From Branchiostoma lanceolatum (Eukaryota; Chordata; Leptocardii; Amphioxiformes; Branchiostomatidae): 64,000 nt of DNA. The notes under the pieces were generated by a model. It saw only the letters and a list, made by a program, of their open reading frames with translations. It was not told the origin of the DNA and ran no database searches. Location: contig NC_089722.1 of assembly GCF_035083965.1 (NCBI RefSeq), positions 30,818,958 to 30,882,957 of the forward strand. The letters are read 5' to 3'. The position numbers and the translations under genes were made by a program. Below are positions 49,452 to 61,600 of the stretch, piece after piece. Every line of letters starts with the position of its first letter. Position 1 is the stretch's first letter.

Positions 49452-52400
49452 ATGGCGACGGCTGAAAATGACCCCGTCTCGCAAGCGATTTGGCAACTAA
49501 AAAGGGGCACAAACAACGCTGTCTACAATTCTCTGGTCAAAATTCGGACGGAATGTATAAAAAGGGAAGGCGGGGTGTCCAAATTCCGCGAATTGGGAGG
49601 GATTCAGGCGTTAATTTTGCTAATTCAGAGGCCTAACCCGAAGATCGCTGACGTAGCTCTCAGCATCCTGGCCAACTGTTGTATGGAGGGGGAAACAAGG
49701 AGAGAGGTATTTTATTTTAAAACTTTTAGGACCTTATTTGTCCCAAATTATCAACTGATTCTTGTAAAATATTATTGTTTAGTACTAACAACTGTTTTAT
49801 TTTTTTTAGGTGCGGAAAATAAAAGGATTGACACCATTGGGTGAGTCAATTTTTTTTACCACATCCCCTTATTGTAAATTGAATCTTCTTATGCCAAATA
49901 TGACCATAGCTATGTCCTTATTTAGGCTGGCAAATTTTAATACATGCATTAGCTAGGCTGTACCACGTTTTGCAGGGGGTTGAAGGTTGTAAGTATGAAA
50001 AACAGGTGCTCTGAGCCTTACTGGTTTCTTTGAGAAACTTTTACGTCCTTAGTTACGTTTATGGACTGAGGGCTAAGAAAAGTAACAACAGCATGATGTA
50101 ACGTGTTATAGAATGTTGTGTATTGTGGAAACAAACACCCCTTGCAAACACCAACATTTAGGAATGTTCTATTGTAGAATTGGGGGGTTTAGGGTCATAT
50201 TTTCTTGACTGGTCTTTCATGATTCAATACCCTTGTCTAACTCTGATATTCTGACTACTTAGGTTAAATCCAAGTAAATGATTTGTGTGGAATTGAATAA
50301 ATTGAATTATACAAGTAAATACTTCCTTGTGTTTGAATAAAATATACTTTTTTTGGCAACACCTCATCTTTCCATAGTCTTCAAGCAGGTGTTGAAAATG
50401 GGGTGGAAGATTGTAATCTTTTCTGGCAACTTAACCATGCACCCACCCAATGCATATCAGACAACATTACGATCTTCAACCCCAATATCTGCTTGGAGAT
50501 ATTAAGCCTCTTCAGTCCTGTAGATTTGCAGAATTGATTAAAAAAATAATTGTTGTATTTTTGGCAACACACCTGTGAAGCATTTTCACAGTTTTTCACT
50601 CTAACATCTGCTTGGAGATGAGCTTTTTCTGTCTTTTAGATTTAACATTACATAATTCCACTTTTCCTTCCCAGTGAACCTATTGAAGGCAGTGAAGTCA
50701 GACAGTCTGCTGAACCGAGCGGCCCGAGCCATCGCCAACCTCGCTCTCGATGCCACCAACGCTCAGGTCATCCACAGTCTCACGGGGGTCCCCGCTCTCA
50801 TCGATATTCTCAACAACACGGAAAGTAGCGAGTGTCGCCAGAGTATAGTCCGGGCTATCCGAAACCTCGCGGACACAGAGGAGCATCGAGATGAGGTGAC
50901 TCGCTGCGAGGGCCTCCAGGCTATCGTGGAACTATTGAAGCTAGATGATGTCCCGTTAGTGACCCAAGCCGTCCGGACAGTCACCCAGCTGACCAAGAAC
51001 TGCACCTTCGAGTGTGCGCGGCAAGTCTCTGAGGGAACTGGGATATCGTCGCTAGTCGAACTGGCCTCGCATGTCAAGCCAGTCATAAAGCAACAAGCCC
51101 TACTCTCGCTTGTAAACCTGACTTCACATGGCAGTATCAGGCCTGATATCGGAAACGCAGGCGGGATACAGATCTTTGTGAAAGAGATCAAAGCCAGTCA
51201 GGACATCTCTAATGTTTTACCTGTGGTGAATGCCTTATGTTTGTGCTGTAGAGAGGCTATCAACAGGCTCAGGGTGAGAGAACTCAAAGGATTGGAACTT
51301 CTAGTCTCTCTTTTGAAGTCTCCGTCTTGTAAAGACGTTCATGAGAGACTTGTTGGGACTTTTCTATGCTTTTTTTACGACGAACCCAGCTTAGAGGTAC
51401 TACGTGGAGAGGGACTTATTCCACTGCTAATGACCAAACTACTGGACAGCGTTAACGTCTCGTCTACAGACGAGGGATCAAAAGGCGGTGGAAAGTCTGC
51501 CCCCTCGTCTGCTTGGTTCTCTGCCTCATGTGACTTCCCGACCGAGTTTAATCGCTTTCCTGATCCGCTAACGCCGTCCAACAAGGCCTCCAGTTTTGTC
51601 AGCATGCAGACTTGGTTACAACAGCAGCCGGAGTATTCCGCTGAGCTCGGCCAGCTTAGTCCCGGGAGCGCCAGCCCGCAGTGGTCACCAGCCAGCAGCT
51701 CCGCGTCCTGCTCCGGCTCGAGCGACGGTAACGAAGAACTCGCGCCACGAGTGTTCAGCCCTCAGATACACTGGACGGAGGAAGACGAGACGTTACTGGA
51801 TACAGAAGATGATGATAATGAGAGCAACTCTGACAACGTGGACAATGTGGCACAATTAGAACCTTCAACACTAGTACTAGATACCAGCATGCAAGAACCT
51901 CCCTGTTCGCCCGTGTCTGTGTCAGAGGACGGTCCAGAGTCGACAACGCTTCAACCTATCAGGACGGGCGCATGCCCCGATTATTCCCCATCTAGTCCTC
52001 CCAGGAAGCGGCGACGCCCAAGCTCTAGCCCAGGTCCTAGGCTTCAGCTAGGCAACAGCAGTCCTCAGACATGTGGCAGCCCCCTTGCACGGGAAGTCAG
52101 AAGGGAAGAAACCAATGAGAGCGTGACTGGGGACGTTGTACCAGGCAGCCCTGTTGGACTCATTCCCTTAACAACGGACCACATGTTAAACCCTTCCTCT
52201 CTATCCTGTGCCCCCCTGGTGATCAGAGTGGAAGAGCCCAAAGACATGGAGCACAACATCCTGCTCCTCCTCTCTAGATACTCCCAGATGGTAGATCCCA
52301 GCGGTTGCCTGGTAACCAAACAGTGTGTGAATGGACTGGTTGACTACATCCATTCAGCCCCGCACCCAAACCCGCGCTGCACACGCATCCTCAACCGCCT

Positions 52401-54054
52401 TACATGCAATCCCAACTGTTTCGAAGCCTTCATAACGGCCCATGCCCTACATAAGATACACAACACTCTCATGGCATCACACACAACATCCACCCATGAA
52501 CATCAAAGTACAGAAGCCTGTGGTCTGAGGGTAACAGTAGATGAAAACACCAGTGGAGAAACAGTCTGTAAAGACAACACAGTTATTAAAGACAAAGAAG
52601 ACCAAGAAGCTATGAACGAGCCAAGTTCTCTGTGCGGTACTCCAAGGAAACAGAAGGCAGAGGAAGGCAATGGAGATGGGAGAGTGGAAAGTCAGTACGG
52701 CGTTGGATTGTCTCTCCTTAGGAACCTGAGCGTACAGGCAGAGTCGTCGTATGGCAACGGGATCCTTACACACCTCCTGTCCGCTGTCACGGATGCGGAG
52801 AGGACTGCGTGTGCTCTGGCACTGCCATATCTCTGCAGGTCAGTAAGATACAAGTTTTGTTCTTTAGAACTGTTGGTGAAGAGTCACTGAAGACTATGAC
52901 TAAAGAAATGGATAAAATCTGGGCATAGATAACTTACAGGAAAGTAATTAACAAGATAGATCCACAAACCTTCCCCTTATCTTATAGATGTACATGCAGT
53001 CAGATACTGAAATATTATTACAATTTTTGATATTCTGACACAAGTAGTCAGAGTCAAAACCAATAGTTGAGTTTTCAACATCTTGTATTTCTAGAATATG
53101 TGCTCTTTTGTGCTAGTGAGCTGCGGAATTTGAATACCTTCTCTTTCTCAGTTCACAACATTTTCTTCCCTTTTCAGGAGCAGAGCGCTAAGAACAAAGA
53201 TGCTGATTGAAGAAAGGGGGCTTCACCGTCTTGTAGATATCGTTCAGAACAGCACAGATGAGCTGCTGTCCCTAGCGGTAGACAGCATTGCCATGACAAA
53301 GTCAGGATGGGACAAGCGGGACCAAGAGGACTCGGATACAGAGGCAGAAGGATCTGACTCAAAGGAAAACTGCAACACAGACACTGTGGAAGACGAGACG
53401 TTAGGAAGTACAAGTGATGTGACCAAAGCTGTGGAGTCTGTACACATACAATCAGGTACGGCTGAGTGTCGTTACAAAACACTGTCGGACCGACACGACG
53501 TCATTTTCAGACTTGAGGACAAGTCTACCGTCTCTGGATGCAGAAGAGTCGCAGCGGAGAAATCCGCGGTCTTTGCCGCCATGTTGGAAGGGCATTACTC
53601 CGAGTCTGCCCAGAGCGAGGTCAACATTACGGGTGTTTCTCACGACGCGTTTTTGTACCTTGTACACTTCATACACGGATGTAGGCATAGCAACTGCGCA
53701 GAAATGCAGATGATTTGTAAGGGGGGCAGTGTAGGGACAAGCCAGTTAGAACAGCCAGTAGAACTCGAGATTTTGGCTGTAGCCAATAAGTACCTTCTGC
53801 CGACACTGCAGGACAGTATGGCTGATGTGATGTTACAGCAAACGTTGTATATATCACCTGGAAGTGTGTTGAAACTGTACCTGTACGCTGTACACCACAG
53901 GTGCGATAGGCTCGTGGAACACTGCGTTCGTTTCGTCACGTGCGGGAAGATGTCGAGAGAGGAGAGAGTGAAGTGTTTCAGGGACTTAGCTCACTGCGGA
54001 GAAGAGAAACCTGCGTTTCAGAAACTCAAAGAAATTCTCAAGGTTTACGTGTGA
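49452..54054 (+). CDS. ARMC5: ARMC5, armadillo repeat and BTB protein
   Basis: Four exons: 49,452-49,706, 49,810-49,840 (31 nt), 50,675-52,838 and 53,178-54,054 (TGA), all GT-AG with matching phases, giving 1,108 residues. ATG at 49,452 (aagATGGCG) is the first ATG of the frame. Residues ~1-360 are armadillo repeats (GGIQALILLIQRPNPKIADV, RAARAIANLALDATN, QSIVRAIRNLADTEEHRDEV). About 365-570 is a Ser/Pro/acidic disordered part with a basic RKRRRP patch, then more helical repeats. About 914-1,030 is a BTB domain (HDVIFRLEDKSTVSGCRRVA, AEKSAVFAAMLEGHYSES). In mammals ARMC5 is the substrate receptor of a CUL3 ligase that ubiquitinates RNA polymerase II subunit RPB1, and its loss causes adrenal hyperplasia. 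The product is somewhat longer than human ARMC5, mostly in the disordered part. Confidence 0.95.
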
Positions 54055-54894
54055 CCAAGATGTGTTAATATCATAGGTTGTATGCTGAAGGATCTGACAT
54101 TTTTATACAGTTTTGTTCGCCCTTGAAGGATCAGTGTTTTTTTGTTCAAATTTGTCTCAAAATTGAAATGGTTTTAGACTAAAGGCTCTTTCGTTGACAT
54201 GAAGGCTTAACACTTTATTTTCACAAAAATCATTAATGGAATTTGCCGAACAGCAAATACTCAAGCAACTGGATGTGATTTTGGAAACGATCAGATGTAG
54301 CATCCACTGATTTTTGTCAGTGACACTGAGCAAGATTTTGATGTCGATCAGCAGGTTTTTAAATACAAACTATGAGTTGACATGAATTAATGGACAATTG
54401 TTTCTGCAATTATTTTCTGACTAAGTGGATTAAAATGACCCAGTATTGTTTGACACCAGTGGTCTGAAGTATTTTATCTTTGACATCGAATGTGTCGTAA
54501 CCAATGTGAATTAACCAATGGTATGTTAAAAAAACTGAGAGAAAAATACAGGCATTCTCAATGCCTTAAAGGCACCCAGAGCATTTTTTGAGGCTTGAAA
54601 ACTTAATATTCTAGTTGCTGAATGAAGTTGACATTTAATGCCACTGTTTACCACATTCGAGTGCGGATTTCTTATCAAAAGTGCTAAAAAGCAGCACAAA
54701 AGTAAACTTCATCATAGTACATGGTGATCTTTTAGTTTCACGCGCCTACTGTAAATAGACCAATACCATAGCCTCGCCCATCTTCGTCCAAACGCAAAAT
54801 TAAAACATAAGAATGCAAATATTTGACGGACATCGAGCCGCTAATTGTGGACAGTCAGGATCAGTCTATTAGGGCTTGGATTTTCTATCAGTTC
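54055..54894 (+). other. ARMC5 3' flank
   Basis: AT-rich region presumed to hold the 3' UTR. No other gene seen. Confidence 0.5.
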
Positions 54895-55665
54895 TCACCA
54901 CACACCGACACCGTATCTTTGCTCCTTTAATGTCGATATGTACTAGTAATGGTATAGTGTTGTTGAAACTTAAGTTTACTATGTGAAGGAATGACTAGAA
55001 ATTAAGTTTTTTTATACAAGTTTCAAGCCTCATAAAATGCTCTGGATGCCAATAAACAAAATGGACACATTCACTTTTGACCCCCTCCCTTCTTAAATTA
55101 CATTTTGGCAACAAATTGCATTGGTTACATATACAAACCTAGGCAGTGAGCTAAGTACATCAGATCTGTATAGCCGGTATAATTGCCCTTTGGCGAAACA
55201 CAACAGCTTACTTATGAAACTCAAAGACAATGATCTAATGTTCTTTTTAACTAGAAATTAACGGTTAAATGATAACAAAATTGTCCATAATTGTAACAGA
55301 AGTAGTTCTCACCACACGACATCGTATCTTTTCTCCTTTAATGTCGATATATGTAATGGTATGAAGGGGTTCATCTAAATCGGGAAAGAGGGGCGCTGCG
55401 CCCTCTTGTTTCAGCCCAGCACCCCCTTGTCGAATTCAGATTTTAGCTTAATCTAGCATACAGGCTTCACTCAGCGATTGATTCTTCCATAAATACATAG
55501 AATTTGCTCCCTCGCCTGTGTGTGCTCCCTCTTGTTTAATTTTTCCAGAAAAAAACCTGGTATGGTGTTATTGAAACTTACTATGTCTAGGAATGATCAT
55601 GTTAGAAATTGGAGTTTTTTTATTCAAGTTTCAAGCCTCATAAAATGCTCTGGATGCCTTTAACA
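54895..55665. repeat. direct duplication of ~170 bp, second copy split by an insertion
   Basis: 54,895-55,055 and 55,300-55,655 share ctcaccacac, cctttaatgtcgatat, aatggtat, gttgaaactta or gttattgaaactta, caagtttcaagcctcataaa and atgctctggatgcc. The second copy is opened by about 200 bp between two tggtatg sequences (55,357 and 55,558). Confidence 0.8.
55363..55562. mobile_element. ~200 bp insertion with tggtat(g) target duplication
   Basis: The insert is absent from the paralogous first copy, so its borders are readable: tggtatg is present once in the first copy and on both sides here. The insert contains ggggcgctgcgccctcttgt, a small GC hairpin, and ctccctcttgtttaatttt. Class unknown. Confidence 0.65.
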
Positions 55666-56538
55666 GACATACAGTACAATGTGATATTTCCTGTTGAATG
55701 TGAATCATGACAGAATACAAAATAATAATTATTTCCTTTACTCAGGCCTCAATAAAAGTACAATTGCAGATCTAGATGTTCTTTTTAATGATGAATAACT
55801 ATGGAAGCCACACATGAAAAGAAATCTTGAGATTGATGACTGTCCAAGGTATAACTAGGCAATTTTAGTGTCATGTGACAGTGTGATGGTTACCTTCCCA
55901 TACCTAATTGAAGAAGCTAAGTGAACAGTATAGCCTACGGATATTGTCATTGTAATATGCTCCTAAACAGTTGGTAAGTGTGGGAAACTTTACTCTTATT
56001 TTAAGAATTGAAACAGCCATTAAAACAGCCATACCACAGGACCATAATCAGCATACACTCATGTATACCCAAAACAAAATCTAAGAATTCACCACTTCGA
56101 AGGTACAAACTATGGATCTACCGGCATACCAGTTTTGGTACTGTTGCTACGTCTTTCTGTTGTCCAACATGGCTGCAAGATATCACGTTTCATATACGCA
56201 CGACTGCCTTACTCTTTTATACATGTATGCCAAAAGAATAACATTGAGAACACCATACTTAAGACAGTGGATGTTAACTAACAGTATTCAAAAGCCCATC
56301 CCAACCATATCTACACAGCATAACATGACTTTGACACAAGTAGGGCCACACCAATTGTTTCCTAGGTTTTGAGATTATAAAATGAAAATCAAGTGAAAAC
56401 TGGCTGGAAGGAATACTTGTATTTGACTATAGGCCCTCCATGAAACTGTCTGTACCAGGGTACAATCTTTCAAGTCAGGCCCTGTCTTCATGTTGCTTTA
56501 ACAGTTTAATACTACATGTAGTTTTATAATACATTTTT

Positions 56539-56886
56539 GCTAAACTTTCTTCCAACACTAAGGTATTCACGGATCAAATTTTCAACGACCACTGTCCCCT
56601 TCTTTAAGATCAATAATGACCAATCACTGCCAAACGTAACCTCGCAAGTTACAGACACGTGACTTTATTGACACGTGTCATTGCGGATACGTGACGTCCG
56701 TAATTCACAGGTCAAACGTGCCAGGAAGTCTATAACGCCCACTGTCTCTGTTGAGTGATGGCTGGAGTGCCCTGATGTATAAGGCCTCCTTTATACCTCT
56801 CATACCATTATTGATCCTGAAGAAGGCGACAGTGGTTGTTGAAAATTTGATCCGTGTTTACTGTTAGTGTTGGAAGCAAGTTTAGC
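56539..56886. mobile_element. 348 bp element with ~78 bp inverted ends
   Basis: The left gctaaactttcttccaacac, cacggatcaaattttcaacg, accactgtccccttctt is mirrored by the right end, which reads cctgaagaaggcgacagtgg, ttgttgaaaatttgatccgt, gttggaagcaagtttagc. The right arm carries a ctgaaga...stem...gaaa arrangement like Penelope-type ends. No coding sequence. Confidence 0.75.
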
Positions 56887-58642
56887 ATTGTATTATGATT
56901 ACTACCAACACAGATGAGCTTTCATTATTATACATGTAGTTTTATTCAAATCCAAGAAACAACGAATGAAATTGGTGTCGCCTTACAGATAATAATATGG
57001 CTGTTCCTTCACGCACCGTATACACATGAACCCAACCCAACATGCAACTAAATGCTAAGTAAGACCCTACCACATTTACTTGGAATTATTCACAATAAAC
57101 AATATTGGAAAAAAAAACAAGATTTTTATACAACATAAATAGCCAACAAACCAAGCAACCAAATGATACATACATATATAATGCAACCTTGTACACATTT
57201 TCTCCTATAGATTTATTATCATACTTAGACATAAGATGCAATACTTGACAATGTGTGATTTTCATTACAAAGCATAGTCAAAGCTTATATATAGAGAATG
57301 TTACTGACAACCAACTTAATACAGTTTTTAGCAATCGTAATAAACCAGTGATATGTGGGTAAGTACAGTATCCTAAGAAGCATACATCTAACAAATTGAA
57401 GTGGCCATATACATAATATGAAACATTGGCTAATGTTAGAGTATAAATGTATAAATAAACAATACAGGTTTGGCTATCACAAACCTGTAATGAGTAATTT
57501 GCAATGAACATTGAATAAGTCAAAGTGGCTCTATAGTACATTTGTCTCAACTTTACTCTGAATACTCTGTGGTACGCTTAGGAAATCATTCTTTATTTGC
57601 TATCAGTAATATCTCGTGTGAAGTAGGCAGGTAATATATACTCTAATGTGAGGTTTATTTGTGTGCAGTTGTTCAAGATCAGAGGATGCAGCTTCAAATG
57701 CGAATCAAAAGTTGAACTTCCACAATAAGCTAGCTCCGGGTTTAAAATGCACATGTGCATCATATGTCAAATTTGAAGACCCCTGGTAATACATAACAAT
57801 GGCCAGCAGTCTTTAACTTTGACATATCAACAAATCAAAATGCACATGCGCAACTCAAACCATGAACTATATTGTAGCCTATTACAGAAACAACCGCAAA
57901 AGTCTATGTCTGCATTAGCTAGCTTTATAGGTATTAAAGATCTGGCCTTCTTTTGGAGTACAGAGCTTTTAGTCAAAGAGTACTCCAGAACTATCATATT
58001 AACCAATCAAAAAACATTTAGATTTGGAAGCCATATTTTGTTAAGAATTACAATAACTAGTCAAAGACCTGTTGGCTTTTCCCCAAAGTCACCACATACA
58101 ATCACCCCTAAAGAAGAAATAGATCCTGGACTAACTTTACCTGAACTATTACAAAAATTAAACCTTCGTGGTGACTCCCTGTCAGGACAGCTTGTTTACC
58201 CATCCTTATAAATATTTGGAATTCTTTTTTTCTTTTTCAATGCTTTCAATATGTTTTCCTGAACAAGTCCTAAGATCATTTCAAGTTCTATGTCTGTCAA
58301 AATTCATACCATATTTGGATTGAAATAATCATTATCATGGTAATCATTGCCCTAAACACAAAGTCGACTTCAAGCAGAATTCCATCTTTTGAATCAAACA
58401 AAATTGTAGCTAAAATATACATGTTTGAAAATAATCTCTCTCATCAGCTGATAGTAACAATGTTTTCTCTTTGCTGATTGGATATTAAGTAGCCAATCAC
58501 TGGTTACATAGGGCTCAATTTGCAATAAGCAGCAGTCTGATTGGTTAATGTTCCAGACTATATTTTACCTCATTAACATACACTATTCAACCATCTCTGT
58601 TTTAATAAGACCCTGTCCTACATTGTACCATCAAACATTAGC
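56887..58642. other. 3' flank of the paxillin gene
   Basis: Probably contains the long 3' UTR of the minus-strand paxillin gene. A 130-residue plus-strand open frame at 57,819-58,211 has no splice or domain support. Confidence 0.5.
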
Positions 58643-61600
58643 CTAACCAAATAGTTTTACGAAGCAGGGGTGACAATACGGTTTATCGTTCTGTTCCTTG
58701 AATGTCCCTTTGTTTAACTGTTTCAAGCAGAAAGCGCAGACGAAGTGTTCTGGGTGGAACTTTTTGGACATGGCTGTGATGCAGCGACCGGTGATCGGCT
58801 TCTGGCACCCCGAGCAGAGCGAGCCGCGCTTCGCGTGGTAGTGGATCTCGCAGTACGGCTGTCCGTCGTGGTCAAAGAAGCTGCCGCCGTGGAAGGGTTG
58901 TAGGCATTCCTGATTCGGAAGGGAAAAATGAACGAATGTTTTATTTTTGGAACTCAATGCAATGCAGTTGTTCGTTTTTTTTTAACAAAGTACAAAAAAG
59001 TCTAAGCCTTGAACGAAATTATTCTTAAAGAGCCAAAGCAACAACACTGATTTCATTACACTTAACATCACTGTACATTCATGCAGATATGTTACAATCG
59101 GCTTATAGCAGAGTAAGAAACCTAAACATATGTAAGAAGGCCACTCAGAGGACCGATAAAATCTGGTCTATGTGGAGAATTGGCCCCTATAGACAGGATT
59201 CTTAATGCTTGTGTCAATGGGAAAAATTACCTAAGAGGCCACAAAAAGTGGTCACATTGGCCAGGTGGTCTTTATGTACAGGTGCTCACAAGTTTGACTG
59301 TAATAAGAATGATGTGTGTTTTTCAAGTAAGAGAAAATGTACCCGCCGGGTTACATAGAATCCACCAGTTTGAAAAACTGGGAGTGAGGGATCTCTAGCA
59401 CAGCCCTCCCAGGTATGCACAGTTTAGATATACAGGAGTGCATTACATGTTTACTGGGGGACGTTGGGTTTGAGATCTGTTTGGACGTATCTTTTCAGGG
59501 TGGCGGAATTATGTACCCTGGTGGAATTATGTTAGTATCTGTATCTGTATCTATATAACTGGTATAACCGCCATTTGGCGTAACACACCAGCTTCGCAGG
59601 CACGTGGCGCAGCAGCAGCTGGTTATATTACGCCGAACGACCTGTCACGTCTAACCTTTGCATATCTAACTGCATGCATTGTTTAAAGCTGTCTAATGAG
59701 GATACTTCCACAGTACTTGGTTGCAACGAGTTCCACTCTACGATCGTTCTAGGAACATACAAATTTTTGAACACATCAATCCTAGGTTGAAAAGTCTGAT
59801 ACTTAAAGGCATGGCAATTGGGGAAGGAGGCACTCAAGCTAACCGACATCTTTCGCACCGCAATCGTCCTTCAGTGAGACATCTGGAGCCGCATAGTTCA
59901 CGTTTGGAACCTTTATTCAGCCATTTGTACTATTTCTTGTCCTTTTCTGAGCTGGTATTAGATACTTATTAGTCGGTACGTCCACCAGTTTATTAGTCAG
60001 TTTGTACATCATGAATAGTAGAAGCACAAGAATGCTCACCCTGCACACAAAGCAGCCTGGATGCCAGTGGCCGTTCAGAGCGGAGATGTAGTTATCCACG
60101 ATGGCCTTGTTGCAGCCCCCACACTTGGGCGCGAACATGTCGAAGTAATCCTCGTAACAGTACGCCTTCCCGTCCTTCTCGTGGAAGCCCTCCTGACCGA
60201 AGGGGCGGCCGCACTGGTTGCAGAAGAAATGTTCGGGATGCCAGGTGTTCTCCAGCGCAGTCACACATTTCTGGGGGAGAGATCAGATGTTTGTTAGTTT
60301 TTGTGTTTGTCATAACTGGTAAACCACCTTTTGGCATAACACAAGAATTTGCTTAAGACCAGACTGTAGATTTGTTCCACTCACAGGGAAGGGAAGGACC
60401 CTACTCTTTTCAATAACTGGTGGGATCTTTAGAACGGTTGAGGTGTGGCTCTCCTCAAACACAGGACCTCCAGCTCTATGTCCCAACACAAGAGGACGTC
60501 CCTAACCAAAGCTAGGCACTCATTTTCGCCCTAGTCAAGTGGGGAAGTAGGTGTAAAAAAGAGCCTTTCCCAAGGTTACAACAATGGGGTCTGCTAAGGA
60601 TTCGAACCCAGAACCCTTAGATTCTAATTCAAGAACCCTAACCACAAGACCATTTGAGATGTTATTCTCATGCCATAGGTTTTGATATACACCGATTCAG
60701 ACTGTTTTCTTTGAAAACAACTTTGAAGCAAAAGCATTTTATTAAAAACACTTTCATTTAGTTCCCTTTGAGCTAATTTCATGTTCCCTGCATACATGTA
60801 TCACAGTTACTTTTGATACATTTCATACCAAATAACTACTTTCCCATCTTCCCCCTAAAAGCTTTTCAAATGGAACAGTCCAGAAGACTTACATCTAGGA
60901 TAGGTCCATTACAGTAGCCACATCTGGGGGAGAACAGGTTATGGTAACACTCCTCGCAGAAGGGAGTCCCGTCTCTCTCGAAGAAGTTCTGGGTGCCCAG
61001 CTCCCCGTTGCAGTTCTTGCAGGTGAAATGTTCAGGATGCCATGTCCTGCCAAGGGCTGTTACAATCTGAGATAGGGACCAAAAGAGGATTGACATTGGT
61101 TCACAAACAAAGCTGTATACATGATATAAGATATTGCTTAAGCCGGCGTCACAATTCATGCGAGCGTCGGCCGACTTTGTAGATCAACCGAAGCTCGCTG
61201 AAATTCAAAATCGCCCCAGCGTCGACTGTATTTTCCAATGAAAATCTCGGGCGACGTCCGTCGAACACTAAAAAACTAAAAATACCCCATGAGATGGTAC
61301 CATCTCTTGGACATGGACGAAGTCAGTATCGACTAAACTGGTAAAAGGCCAATATTTGCATCAACCCGCGTAGACGACAGGACGTCGGCCATACTTCGGC
61401 TGAAAATGCACATTTGAAGCTCGCCAACACGTCAGCCGAGCTGAATTTCTCATTTGTGACGGGGTCTTTAGAATTATCTGGATGCTATAGGTGTTTGCAG
61501 TCAATTACAGTCATATAAATAAGCTCATTTTTGCTGTTTGTATAAAAAGGACAAAAATAGGTTAAAAAAAAAAAGGTTAATTGCAAGTTCATGCCCAAAA

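Noticed and set aside
57250-57550. Minus-strand 90-codon frame near the end of the intergenic gap
   Set aside because: AT-rich, no motif, no splice sites.
57819-58211. 130-codon plus-strand open frame
   Set aside because: Lies antisense in the presumed paxillin 3' UTR, with no recognisable domain, splice signals or upstream context.
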